64,000 nt of DNA from Pyrofollis japonicus (GTDB lineage Archaea; Thermoproteota; Thermoprotei_A; Sulfolobales; Pyrodictiaceae). A model generated the notes under the pieces. The model did not search any database and had not been told where the DNA came from. It worked only from the letters and a program-made list of their open reading frames with translations. The DNA is taken from positions 1,541,126 through 1,605,125 of the forward strand of contig NZ_AP028634.1 in assembly GCF_033097485.1 (NCBI RefSeq), written 5' to 3'. The translations under genes and the position numbers were made by a program. Below, piece by piece: positions 26,392 to 35,303 of this stretch (position 1 is its first letter; every line of letters begins with the position of its first letter).

Positions 26392-26672
26392 AGCTTCCAG
26401 CCCCCTTAATCCGCATAACAGAGTTAGCCGGGAAGCAATAAAAACGCTATGTGAATCGCGCAAGTAGCTCCACTATTATGTTGAAGTCATACCGGGGATA
26501 CTTTTCACTACGCATACGTAATTGCTATCTCAGTGCGCCTACTCGCTTCAAGTTCCTTAAATTCCTTAATTCTGTATCGTGAAAGCTGGCTTAGCTAACG
26601 GGGCCGATGGGGGTAAGAACGTTATACCTCGAGTCATGCCTTACTCCCAGATATGGATAAGGTGAGTAAGAT

Positions 26673-28259
26673 ATGGCCTCGCGCAGTGTTATAGTTTGGA
26701 CAACCATAGCGGTCATAGTAATAGCTATAATAGCTGGTGTATTGATTGCATCGCATCGCGGCGGTGCGCCACAAACAACAACAGCAACAACGTCCACGCC
26801 TACGCCCACCCCAACCCAACCAGCAACAACTACGAGCCCTGCCGCACCACCAGCTACTACGACTTCAAGCCCAACAACAACGCCTAAAACTACCACAACA
26901 ACTACGCCACAAACAACTACCACAACAAAGCAGGCGTGCAAAACCTGGATAACGCTAAAGGTGCTGACGCGTCACCCTGCCGACATACAGAAGAAAGCCA
27001 GGGATATGTTCCTAAAATCTGATCTCGCTAAGAAGTATTGCATAAAGGATGTACGCTTCCTTGCGCTGCCTGCCGGCTTCTGGCCTGAGGCGATAAAGAG
27101 GCAGAGCATTGACGTTGCCTGGAGCGGTGGACCAACGCTCTTCGACACGCTGTTCATGGATGGTCTTCTTAGGCCACTTCAGACAAAGCTGGCCCTTGAC
27201 GCTGCTGCACAAGTACCAGACACGATAGGAGGAACAATGCCTCTCAAGAGGATAAAGGATGGCAAGATATACTGGGTCTCTGCAGCTATAGCCAGCTTCG
27301 GCTTCACGGTCAACAAGGATGTGGCTAAGAAGCTTGGCTTCGATCTCTCGAAGCTAAAGACGTGGCGTGACCTAGCGAGTGACGACCTAGGCCTAATACT
27401 CGTCAAGACAGGTCAGCCAGCGCTAGCGATAGCGAACCCGTTGCAGAGCACTAGCAACACTAGGATGTATGAAATAATACTGCAGGCCTATGGCTGGGAG
27501 GAGGGATGGAAAGTACTGACACTGATGGCTGCTAATGCCAAGGTTGAACCGGGCAGTGCAATTGTCCGCGACGACGTGATAAACGGCATAGTGATGGTTG
27601 GTATAACTATAGACTTCTACGGCTATACTGCTCATCTGCTCAACCCGGCCTGCTACTATGTTATGCCGCAGGGCGAAACAATTGTGAACGGCGACCCAAT
27701 AGCAGTAACCATCTCAACAAAGCACCCGGAGGCTGCAGAGGCTTTCGTTGCATGGGTACTAACCCAGGGACAAGTCATATGGCTTGACCCAAGCATTAAC
27801 AGGCTGCCTGCAAACCCGAAGGTCTTCGAGACACCCGAGGGCAAGAAGCGGCCCGACCTAAAACAAGCTTATGAGCAAGCACTTCACGCTAAGGCGATGA
27901 ACTTCAACGACACTCTCGCCCTTATGACCGAGTACCCGATGCAGCTATACTTTGTGGCAACACTGGTAGATATGCACGACCTCCTGCAGCAGGCTTGGGT
28001 TGAACTCCTAAAGGCGTACTATATCGATCACAGCATTGATAAGGCTACATTCGAGAAGCTAAAGGCAAAGCTTACCGACCTCGTAGAGTTCAAGGATCCT
28101 GTAACCGGGAAGATGACGAAGTTCACGCTACAAGAGGCTATAAGGATAAACGAAGAACTTAAAAAGAATATGAACCTTAAGGAAGCATACATGAATGCCT
28201 GGAGAGAAGCAGCGCGCCAGAAATACCTGGAGGTTCTGAAGGCGCTTGGAAAGGGCTAG
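26673..28259 (+). CDS. ABC transporter substrate-binding protein (iron/thiamine type)
   Basis: An N-terminal membrane anchor (residues ~6-26) is followed by a ~60-residue Thr/Pro-rich linker and a family-1 extracellular binding protein. Features include an early ITLKVLTRHP strand, IDVAWSGGPTLFDTL and YWVSAAIASFGFTVNKD, typical of FbpA/TbpA-like proteins. The C-terminal part is helical. It is the first gene of a three-gene importer, with the permease start overlapping its stop by 14 bases. The ligand could be ferric iron, thiamine, polyamine or phosphonate; sequence alone does not decide. The Thr-rich linker is likely glycosylated. Confidence 0.85.
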   Translation: MASRSVIVWTTIAVIVIAIIAGVLIASHRGGAPQTTTATTSTPTPTPTQPATTTSPAAPPATTTSSPTTTPKTTTTTTPQTTTTTKQACKTWITLKVLTRHPADIQKKARDMFLKSDLAKKYCIKDVRFLALPAGFWPEAIKRQSIDVAWSGGPTLFDTLFMDGLLRPLQTKLALDAAAQVPDTIGGTMPLKRIKDGKIYWVSAAIASFGFTVNKDVAKKLGFDLSKLKTWRDLASDDLGLILVKTGQPALAIANPLQSTSNTRMYEIILQAYGWEEGWKVLTLMAANAKVEPGSAIVRDDVINGIVMVGITIDFYGYTAHLLNPACYYVMPQGETIVNGDPIAVTISTKHPEAAEAFVAWVLTQGQVIWLDPSINRLPANPKVFETPEGKKRPDLKQAYEQALHAKAMNFNDTLALMTEYPMQLYFVATLVDMHDLLQQAWVELLKAYYIDHSIDKATFEKLKAKLTDLVEFKDPVTGKMTKFTLQEAIRINEELKKNMNLKEAYMNAWREAARQKYLEVLKALGKG

Positions 28260-30132
28260 CGCTTATCAACGTCGCTCTCTTATACAAAGGCTCTATCCAC
28301 GCGCTAAAACAGACCTAGAGATATTTTTACTCCTCTATATTCCTCTTTTGGTAATAACTCTTGCATTCATAGTGCCGCTTCTTACTATTATACCGGAGGC
28401 CGGCAAGGCTGATTACAAAGGCATACTTAGCAACGTCTACTACTTGGAGTTCGATAAATACAGTGTAAACAGGTTTATAACTGTAAATAGGCTTCCAGGG
28501 GAACTCCGAATAACCATAAATGGCTTCGATTTTGGTGTAATAGGGAACTCAATAATAAACGCAGCAATCGTCACAATAATTGCTGCAGTGCTCGGCTCAA
28601 CGCTAGCGCTACTAATAGGTATATATCGGTTCAGAGGGCGCCGCGTCTTTGCTGCACTAGCATATATACCGCTCCTCATAGCGCCCTTCGTTAATGCCTA
28701 TATAGTGAAGGTAGTCTTCGCGCCGAGCCTTAGCCCTCAAGGAAACACTCTATCATTTATAATAAACAGCTTATTCGAGCCCCTTATAGGCAAAAAGCTA
28801 ATTATTGCTTTCGATAAACAAGCTGGCATAGCTCTGGCACAGATACTCATGTTCTACCCAATAGTCTATATAAATACATTGGCCGCCCTAGGAGCAGTTG
28901 ATGCAACACTTATTGAGCAGGCACTAAACCTTGGTGCGCGCGGTCTTCGATTAGTCAGACGCATCGTCTTCCCTCTAATAGTTCCAGGAATCCTTGCCGG
29001 CTCGACTCTAGTGTTTATCCTAAGCCTGGAAGACGTTGGTGCACCCCTAGTGTTTAACTATGAGAAAATGATATCTTATCAAGTATATCAGTTCTTCCAG
29101 TCAGCAGGTGTCGGTGATAAGGCAACTATAGCGGCCCTGAGCCTAATCCTGCTTACAGCAGCTGCTATTCCACTAGTGTTTATCCGGAGATATCTGAGCC
29201 TAAGGTATTATGCGCGTCTCGCAAGAGGCGCTCCTCGGCCATTCCAAGGGATACGGTTAGGGCGCCTTGGATACCTCGTTGCGTATCTTGTCTTTCTTCC
29301 AATCATTATAGCTGCCGCGACACCGCAAATAGGTGTAATTCTGCTATCTCTCAGTAAGCGATGGACTGGCCCGCTGCCAGACATCTTGCCTATTGGCAAG
29401 CTTTTTACAAACTATCAAGCAATTATCACGGATCCGGGATTGCAGCGAGCCATAACGAATAGTTTATCCTACCTCGGCGAGGCAATAGTGTTTGTGGCGC
29501 TACTGGGCTTTGCCACTGGCTACGCTATTGCACGAGCCCGTTTACCGGGTGCAGGCCTGCTGGACATACTAGCCTCGCTTCCCCTCGCGGTGCCGGGTCT
29601 TGTTGTGGCATTCAGCTACTTCGTCTTCTTCTCAACATATAGTCTTGGAGGCTTCTTTGATCCCTTGATTAATCCCGGTCACGTGCTCGTCTTAGCCTAT
29701 ATAATTCGTAAAATGCCGTTTACTGTGAGATCAGTGTTCACAGCGGTTATTCAGACCCCTGAGGAATTAGAGGAAGCTGCTAGGAGTCTCGGCGCTAGAC
29801 GAGCGAAGGTCATTCAGCGGATAGTATTACCATTGGTGTGGCACGGTATAATTGCGGGTCTCTTGTTGAGTAGCATCTATATCCTAAGCGAGGTCAGTGT
29901 CAGTGTAACTATTGGTGCCTTAAAAGGAGGTCCAATAGCTAATCCGAGCACACATGCAGCGCCAATAACCTATGCCATAGCAGAGATATTTACGCTGCCA
30001 AGCGTTACTGGCGGTACGCAGCCACAGGCAAGGGCAGCGGCAATGGCCTCTCTCCTCATGATTACAGAGATAGCGGTGATTGCTATAGCCTCGCGCTTAA
30101 CCAGGAGGGGACAAGCCCTCATAACTCTCTAA
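28246..30132 (+). CDS. ABC transporter permease, fused double domain (FbpB-like)
   Basis: This single 628-residue chain contains two permease domains of about six membrane spans each. Both carry an EAA-type loop (near residue 230: EQALNLGARGLRLVRRIVFP; near 510: EEAARSLGARRAKVIQRIVLP). Fused permeases of this kind are typical of ferric-iron and thiamine importers. The start is a TTG at 28246 that overlaps the binding-protein stop, with GGAGG at 28229-28233, so translation is probably coupled. It ends a few bases before the ATPase gene. Confidence 0.88.
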   Translation: MERASAYQRRSLIQRLYPRAKTDLEIFLLLYIPLLVITLAFIVPLLTIIPEAGKADYKGILSNVYYLEFDKYSVNRFITVNRLPGELRITINGFDFGVIGNSIINAAIVTIIAAVLGSTLALLIGIYRFRGRRVFAALAYIPLLIAPFVNAYIVKVVFAPSLSPQGNTLSFIINSLFEPLIGKKLIIAFDKQAGIALAQILMFYPIVYINTLAALGAVDATLIEQALNLGARGLRLVRRIVFPLIVPGILAGSTLVFILSLEDVGAPLVFNYEKMISYQVYQFFQSAGVGDKATIAALSLILLTAAAIPLVFIRRYLSLRYYARLARGAPRPFQGIRLGRLGYLVAYLVFLPIIIAAATPQIGVILLSLSKRWTGPLPDILPIGKLFTNYQAIITDPGLQRAITNSLSYLGEAIVFVALLGFATGYAIARARLPGAGLLDILASLPLAVPGLVVAFSYFVFFSTYSLGGFFDPLINPGHVLVLAYIIRKMPFTVRSVFTAVIQTPEELEEAARSLGARRAKVIQRIVLPLVWHGIIAGLLLSSIYILSEVSVSVTIGALKGGPIANPSTHAAPITYAIAEIFTLPSVTGGTQPQARAAAMASLLMITEIAVIAIASRLTRRGQALITL

Positions 30133-30137
30133 GGGTG

Positions 30138-31250
30138 ATGCACGAAATGGGGTTCATAGATGTAGAGAACGTTGTTAAAACGTTTGGAAAAACCGTTGCT
30201 CTCCGAGGCGTAAGCCTATCCATAGAAAAAGGTGAGCTATTCGCGATACTCGGGCCAAGCGGGTGCGGAAAAACCACGCTTCTAAGGATTATCGCGGGGT
30301 TCGAGGTACCGGATTCTGGTCGTGTACTTCTTGAAGGCCGTGACGTGACTAATCTTCCTCCAGATAAGCGCGGTACAGTGATGGTGTTCCAAAATTGGGC
30401 CTTGTGGCCCCACATGACAGTTTATGAGAACATTGCTTTCGGGTTAAGGCTTCGTAAGCTCTCCAAAGAAGAGATAGATCGCAGAGTAAAGTGGGCACTA
30501 GAGCTCCTAGGCCTAAAAGGCATGGAGAATCGTTACCCTGGACAGCTTAGCGGCGGTCAGCAGCAAAGAGTGGCGCTGGCAAGGGCGCTCGTAGTAGAGC
30601 CGAGAGTCCTCTTACTCGACGAGCCATTAAGCAACCTTGACGCCAAGCTGCGTCTCCGACTCCGAGGAGAGCTTAGGAAGCTGCAAAGAGAACTCGGCAT
30701 AACAATGGTCTATGTTACGCATGACCAGGAGGAGGCAATGAGCCTTGCGGACCGCATAGCTGTCATGCGTAATGGTATTGTGGAGGAGATAGGGACACCC
30801 GAACAGCTATACAGTAACCCCTCAAGACTGTTCACGGCAGTATTCCTTGGAAGAACAACGCTTGTACTCGGAAAGGTTGCCGAAATTGCAGACAACATTG
30901 CAAAGGTTGTTATAGGTAATGCCGAGATTAACGCCATAAACCATGGGCTCGGGAAAGGCGACAGCGCTGCAGTGGTGATCAAGGCTGAGGGTGCAACTAC
31001 TAGAAAGCCGAGCAATATACAGGACTACGTGGTTATAAAGGGAACAGTGTCTGTTTCAATGTACATAGGCTCGTTCATAGAGATCCGCGTCTCAATTCCA
31101 GGGCTGAAGCACGATATATTGCTCGACCTGCCGAGTGACGAGAAACAGCCCGAGACCGGCTCAACGATCGAGGTCTATGTACCCTTAAGAAACATACATG
31201 CGTACCCAGCGGAGGAAGAAATTGTTAAAGAAGCAACAGAGCAGGCCTAG
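30138..31250 (+). CDS. ABC transporter ATP-binding protein (FbpC/PotA type)
   Basis: Walker A is GPSGCGKTTLL (near residue 38), the signature LSGGQQQRVALARAL (near 137) and Walker B VLLLDEPLSNLDAK. The switch His is in YVTHDQEEAM. The ~120-residue C-terminal TOBE-like regulatory domain marks the iron/polyamine/maltose subfamily. It powers the importer formed with the two upstream genes. The start may be GTG 30135, ATG 30138 or ATG 30147; AAGGGTGA supports one of the last two. The stop overlaps the convergent small gene by four bases. Confidence 0.92.
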   Translation: MHEMGFIDVENVVKTFGKTVALRGVSLSIEKGELFAILGPSGCGKTTLLRIIAGFEVPDSGRVLLEGRDVTNLPPDKRGTVMVFQNWALWPHMTVYENIAFGLRLRKLSKEEIDRRVKWALELLGLKGMENRYPGQLSGGQQQRVALARALVVEPRVLLLDEPLSNLDAKLRLRLRGELRKLQRELGITMVYVTHDQEEAMSLADRIAVMRNGIVEEIGTPEQLYSNPSRLFTAVFLGRTTLVLGKVAEIADNIAKVVIGNAEINAINHGLGKGDSAAVVIKAEGATTRKPSNIQDYVVIKGTVSVSMYIGSFIEIRVSIPGLKHDILLDLPSDEKQPETGSTIEVYVPLRNIHAYPAEEEIVKEATEQA

Positions 31251-31420
31251 GCTTGAAATAGCTTAATTATTTTCTGCCTCAGCGGCTCTAGAGCTTTTAT
31301 CCTCTTATCCACTAGCTCCTTTGAATAACGCTCAAGCTCTCCCGCAACGAGGTTCTTATACTCCTCGTCGAGTTCGCGAATATACTTGTTAATTAGCTCA
31401 TCTAGCTTCTCAAGCCCCAT
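31247..31420 (-). CDS. Small hypothetical helical protein
   Basis: This 57-residue, highly charged protein is predicted to be one or two amphipathic helices (from MGLEKLDELINKY to IIKLFQA). No family is recognised. A TATA-like GCTTAATTATG at 31456-31465 would start transcription near 31434, and GGTGA lies about nine bases before ATG 31420, which supports a real gene. An upstream ATG at 31453 would fall before this predicted transcript start, so it is unlikely. Confidence 0.5.
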   Translation of the reverse strand: MGLEKLDELINKYIRELDEEYKNLVAGELERYSKELVDKRIKALEPLRQKIIKLFQA

Positions 31421-31455
31421 AACTCGTTCACCAAATAAGCGCCCCCGAGGCACAC

Positions 31456-31465
31456 ATAATTAAGC
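31456..31465 (-). promoter_or_regulatory. TATA box of the small helical protein gene
   Basis: Minus-strand GCTTAATTAT lies about 36-45 bases upstream of ATG 31420. Together with GGTGA before that ATG, it decides the shorter start. Confidence 0.4.
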
Positions 31466-31508
31466 CTTATTCATGCATTAGGAGGGGATGCTAAGAGGAG
31501 AGGATATT

Positions 31509-31600
31509 TCTGAGATACGGCCGGGAGTGACCCGCCCCCTGCCCATCTAGCCCCGGGACACGGGGTCAAGTAGCAGGGGACCGGGGTTCCGTATCTCTAG
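31509..31600 (-). ncRNA. Candidate H/ACA-type guide RNA
   Basis: A perfect 9-bp closing stem (GAGATACGG at 31512-31520 against CCGTATCTC at 31589-31597) encloses an upper stem of CCCCTGC/GCAGGGG and an apical CCCCG/CGGGG stem with a kink-turn-like loop. Read on the minus strand, the closing stem is followed at once by AGA, an allowed ANA box for archaeal H/ACA RNAs. A TATA-like tract near 31618-31626 would place the start at about 31598, the edge of the stem. On the plus strand an ACA lies five bases after the stem, so the other orientation is possible. Target not identified. Confidence 0.42.
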
Positions 31601-31666
31601 CTACATGGGTTTAGACGCATTAAATGTTTCTGTACAATCATTGCCTAGCCTAAGGAGTGTTTACAC

Positions 31667-33508
31667 TCATAGGTCAAGTGCTTTGGCAGCATCTGCTACA
31701 AGTGCCTTGTACTCCTCAAGGCCACCAGCTACACGGTAACGTGTCCCTAGGATGCCTAAGTGCTTTCTCAACGGCTGCCTCATGAACCTGTAGTCGCCAA
31801 GAACTATAAGAGCCGCATCACCTGGCCCCCTCCTTGCCCGTCCTATAGCCTGAAGAGTTCTAATAGCAGCAGTGACTTCGTAGAAAAGGGTCTTAGCCCT
31901 CCTTATGACTATCCTGTCTGAAAGAGCCCTTATCTGATCCTCAACATAGTCATCGGGCTGAGGATATGGTACACCAGCAATGAACACAGTAGAGATCAAG
32001 CTCTCTCCTTTATCGCTGAGAATCTCTACACCTTCAGACAGCTTGCCTCCGGCAACACCATTAATTAGAACGTGCTTCCTTGCCCTCACTTTTTCCTCTA
32101 CAAGCTCTATGCGCGTATCTTGCTCCTCAATAATGATTTGAGAATCATCCTCAAGCCTTGGCTTAATTGCCTCTACCACATTGCTCATGAACTCGTAGCT
32201 AGGGTATATCGCTAGAAGCGATTTCCTAATATACTTGAATGTTGAAACAATATAGTCAGCGTATAACCGGTACATGTCCATGGTTCTCATCCGATACCTT
32301 GACGTAAGTTCAGCAGTGACTATAACTCCAAGATACTCCAGGGGGAAGACAGGCCCAAACTCTCGCTCCACATCAAGATAGCGAATGTTTTTCCTTATGC
32401 AGAGAAGCTCTGCCAAGGCCTCCCTATCTGGTAGCGTCCCGCTTAGCAGTACTGCTGCCCTTGCGTTCTCCACAATATCGCCGACAATGGAGCACGGATC
32501 AACGGGCAAGACCTTTATAATAATGTGGCCGTTTGATGCAGTCACATAGGCGCCTGTATCCTCCTTCCAAACCGAAGCAGTCAGCTCCGCTATCCTTGAG
32601 AGATAAACTCGTAGCGAAATAGGAGCGCCCGATTCAAGTCTCTCCCTAATCTTTTCTGCCCTAACCTCTTCGGCAGCATCCCTCCAGATAACAGGCTCCT
32701 CAAGTATATCGCGCAGTTTGTCCTTATCCAGCCTCTTGAGCCTGTTGCTAGCACGGATTCCGGCGAGTAGATCTATTAGTTCTCGTAGTTTTTCTCCGAG
32801 CTCTTCGGGTAGTTCATACTCCTCGATCTCTCTTATAGCATTCTCAATATCTCTAATACTAGCCCTTGTCTCCAGCAAGGACTGGATATTTATGAGGGAA
32901 TGAGCCTCGTCAATAACTACTACGAAGTCTCCAAGGCTCAGCGGCTCGAAAGTCGTCTCAAAAATATCTTGGCGAAACAAGTAAGGATAAGTTGCGACTA
33001 TGAACTTGGAGGATGACAGTAACATTTTCAGCGCGAAGAAGGGACAAAGACCTCTCTTCGCGAGCTCAGCGACTACCTCGCCAGGCCTATCGCTAGAGTT
33101 AACAATATTTGCGACTTCGTCCTCGCTTGTTTCCGCGAGCGAGGCATAGAATGGACACTCTCCTCGAAGCCTTAGCAGCCTACAGCTGTTCCAGAAGTCC
33201 TCAACGCCGAGTTCCTCGCCTTCAAGGAGAGGACACATCCTTCTAGCACTGTAGAGGAATACGTACTCCTTTATCCCGAAGTGTCTCAGCTCTCTAACGA
33301 CAGGCCGTATCTCGTTACGAGTGCGTACAACATAGAGTACCCGGTCCACATCAGCATCCAGCAACCCCTTTATCGTTGCAGCTGTCTTGCCGAAGCCCGT
33401 GGGCGCTCTAATAGCCGCTATACTGCCTTCTCTTACCGCTTTGGCTATGGTCTCGGCTACTTCGAGCTGGCCACGCCGCGGAGCATCGTAAGGGAAGGCA
33501 TGTGGCAA
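31667..33508 (-). CDS. xpd: XPD/Rad3-family DNA helicase
   Basis: This superfamily 2 helicase unwinds DNA 5' to 3' for repair. Walker A is IRAPTGFGKTAA (near residue 36) and motif II is VVIDEAHSL. Motif VI reads QAIGRARRGPGD. Four cysteines between motifs Ia and II (RRMCPLL, NSCRLLR, GECPFY and GLCPFF) form the expected iron-sulfur cluster. The 613-residue length is close to other archaeal XPDs, and helicase motifs are complete. The start ATG at 33508 lies six bases after the cysteine hydrolase stop, so the two probably share a transcript. Confidence 0.93.
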   Translation of the reverse strand: MPHAFPYDAPRRGQLEVAETIAKAVREGSIAAIRAPTGFGKTAATIKGLLDADVDRVLYVVRTRNEIRPVVRELRHFGIKEYVFLYSARRMCPLLEGEELGVEDFWNSCRLLRLRGECPFYASLAETSEDEVANIVNSSDRPGEVVAELAKRGLCPFFALKMLLSSSKFIVATYPYLFRQDIFETTFEPLSLGDFVVVIDEAHSLINIQSLLETRASIRDIENAIREIEEYELPEELGEKLRELIDLLAGIRASNRLKRLDKDKLRDILEEPVIWRDAAEEVRAEKIRERLESGAPISLRVYLSRIAELTASVWKEDTGAYVTASNGHIIIKVLPVDPCSIVGDIVENARAAVLLSGTLPDREALAELLCIRKNIRYLDVEREFGPVFPLEYLGVIVTAELTSRYRMRTMDMYRLYADYIVSTFKYIRKSLLAIYPSYEFMSNVVEAIKPRLEDDSQIIIEEQDTRIELVEEKVRARKHVLINGVAGGKLSEGVEILSDKGESLISTVFIAGVPYPQPDDYVEDQIRALSDRIVIRRAKTLFYEVTAAIRTLQAIGRARRGPGDAALIVLGDYRFMRQPLRKHLGILGTRYRVAGGLEEYKALVADAAKALDL

Positions 33509-33514
33509 TGCCGC

Positions 33515-34153
33515 TTATGCCCGCCTCCACTTCCCAGTTCCTCTAAACTCTATAGCTTCTGCCTTCTCGACTAGAACACCCCTGTAGAGGAATGATACTT
33601 GGCGAAGCGCGACATAGTAGTCAAAATCGTTTAACGCGCTGATCGCGTTGAGCGGCATGTATACCTTGTACCACCTTAGTGCTGCGCTCGCAGCTGTATG
33701 GAGAACACAGATATTCGCAACAGTCCCGACAACAATTACGTTCTGTATTCCATGCACGCGGAGCAAGTCATCAATAGGGGTGCCGTAGAAGCCATCGTAA
33801 CGAGTCTTCTCTACAACTATCTCCCCCTTAACCGGCTTAAGCTCATCTATTATCTCCCAGCCCCACGTCCCCTTAACGACGTGTTCGCCCCATATCTTGA
33901 ACTCTGGGTCATCAAGGTAATGGGTATCCTGTGTGAATATTGTCATTACTTGGTGTTTCCTAGCTTTTTCGAGAAGCTTCTTGATCGGCTCTATAGTTGC
34001 CTCGGCTGCTGGGACACGGAGCTTGCCACCAGGCTTCACGAAATCATTCTGCATATCAACAATTATAAGGGCTGTCTTATCAGCGTCTAAGACAACGCTC
34101 TCTTCTACCGGTATCTCAGGTACATTAACACGTAGTCCCTTGATCGGTCTCAT
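33515..34153 (-). CDS. Cysteine hydrolase, nicotinamidase/isochorismatase family
   Basis: The catalytic triad of this family is present: Asp in IIVDMQNDF (near residue 33), Lys in VVEKTRYDGF (near 120) and Cys in VANICVLHTA (near 150). Nicotinamidases hydrolyse nicotinamide to nicotinate for NAD salvage; isochorismatases and other hydrolases are related. The 212-residue length and the DTHY segment fit a nicotinamidase best, but the metal-binding set was not fully checked. The start is ATG 34153. It is upstream of XPD in an apparent operon. A 17-base tandem repeat lies in its promoter region. Confidence 0.82.
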   Translation of the reverse strand: MRPIKGLRVNVPEIPVEESVVLDADKTALIIVDMQNDFVKPGGKLRVPAAEATIEPIKKLLEKARKHQVMTIFTQDTHYLDDPEFKIWGEHVVKGTWGWEIIDELKPVKGEIVVEKTRYDGFYGTPIDDLLRVHGIQNVIVVGTVANICVLHTAASAALRWYKVYMPLNAISALNDFDYYVALRQVSFLYRGVLVEKAEAIEFRGTGKWRRA

Positions 34154-34173
34154 GGTTCCCCCTCAGGAGGGTT

Positions 34174-34207
34174 CTAGTCTACGCTTTTCCCTAGTCTACG
34201 CTTTTCC
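34174..34207. repeat. 17-base tandem duplication upstream of the cysteine hydrolase gene
   Basis: CTAGTCTACGCTTTTCC occurs twice head to tail (34174-34190 and 34191-34207), perfectly. A TATA-like AATAGTTTATCC sits just beyond it (34211-34222), so the repeat covers the predicted transcript start of the minus-strand gene. It could be an operator pair or a simple replication slip. Confidence 0.8.
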
Positions 34208-34317
34208 TCGGATAAACTATTTCGTAGAATCCACAAAGCCATGTATAGCCCGCTACTCTGTCAGCTCTAAGGCTTATATGTTCCCAGACCACCTTGTGGC
34301 CCAGACGGGTGTACGGT

Positions 34318-34524
34318 ATGGGTGGAAAACACGGCAAGTACGCCTACGTACAGAGAAACGATGGATGGTATGTTAAGGTAAGGGTGTTGAAGAGCAGAGC
34401 TGAAAACGACCCGACAAGGTACATTGTTATAGGCCCTAAGAGGAAAGACGCTCCTCCAACGTATCCCGTACTCCGCGAAGACGAGGTACCGGAGGAGGTA
34501 AGGAAACAACTATACGAGATCTAA
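34318..34524 (+). CDS. Small basic conserved protein (possibly DUF5622)
   Basis: This basic protein of about 68 residues begins MGGKHGKYAYVQR and has several beta strands (YVKVRVLK, RYIVIGPKR) and a Pro/Glu-rich end. It resembles small basic crenarchaeal proteins, perhaps DUF5622, with a size typical of ribosome-associated factors; this family name is from memory and not verified. A TATA box GGCTTATATG at 34271-34280 predicts a start near 34303, which selects ATG 34318 over the frame start at 34294. Confidence 0.65.
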   Translation: MGGKHGKYAYVQRNDGWYVKVRVLKSRAENDPTRYIVIGPKRKDAPPTYPVLREDEVPEEVRKQLYEI

Positions 34525-34676
34525 GGCCGCGAAATCTCGGCCCTGCCCCTCTTCCAGTACGTGGGCAGCAGTCTTTTTGTCCGGCTTTTTAAGCGGCGAA
34601 GATAGGGACTATAGCGCGCCCACGTGGTACTTTTTGTGCGCGCAAATGCATAGCTATAAGACGGGGATAGGGCTTC

Positions 34677-35303
34677 TTGACATACAGTGTGCTAGCATAT
34701 GATCCCCTACTCGGTCAAGCAGGCATAGCAGTTGTATCTGGAAGCGTAGCGGTCGGCTCCAGAGTGCCCTGGGCTAGGCACGGGGTCGGCGTTGTAGCTA
34801 CACAGGCTTATACAAACCCAGCACTCGGCCCCATAGTGCTCGAGTATCTCTCCAAGTCCTACACAGCCGAGGAGGCACTCCGCCAGGCCCTAGCACGTGA
34901 CCCTAGCCCAGCACATAGACAAGTAGCAGTCATAGACTATAGAGGAGACATAGCTATCCACGACGGGGATTGGACTCCTCAGTGGCATGGATACGTTGTG
35001 CATCCATCCGAGCCTGTTGTTTGTATTGCGAACCTTGTGAAGGGTCCAAGCGTGTGCGAGGATGCAGTAGAGGCCTTCGAGTCTTCGCGTGGAAGTCTTG
35101 CTGAGAGATTAATTGCAGCAATTGATGCCGCGCACCGTGCTGGCGGAGATAGAAGAGGCGATCGCTCGGCAGCACTTATTGTTGTAGGACAAACAGAGTA
35201 CACCCCGTACTATGACAGGATAGTTGATCTACGCGTTGACTTGGCTGCCGATCCTGTTAAGGCGCTGAAAAAACTCTACGTAGCATATACCGAAGGCACT
35301 TAA
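34677..35303 (+). CDS. DUF1028-family protein
   Basis: The N-terminal TYSVLAYDPLLGQAGIAVVSGSVAVGSRVPWA and the central GVVATQAYTNPALGP are characteristic of DUF1028, proteins with an Ntn-hydrolase-like look (an exposed N-terminal Thr/Ser could be catalytic; unproven). The 208-residue length is typical. The start is a TTG at 34677, which would put Thr in second place (MTYSV). The 3' end overlaps the convergent nucleotidyltransferase gene by four bases. The biochemical role is not known. Confidence 0.85.
   Translation: MTYSVLAYDPLLGQAGIAVVSGSVAVGSRVPWARHGVGVVATQAYTNPALGPIVLEYLSKSYTAEEALRQALARDPSPAHRQVAVIDYRGDIAIHDGDWTPQWHGYVVHPSEPVVCIANLVKGPSVCEDAVEAFESSRGSLAERLIAAIDAAHRAGGDRRGDRSAALIVVGQTEYTPYYDRIVDLRVDLAADPVKALKKLYVAYTEGT

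Noticed and set aside
26591-26941. Val-rich open frame on the minus strand
   Set aside because: It mirrors the Thr/Pro-rich linker of the binding protein at 26673.
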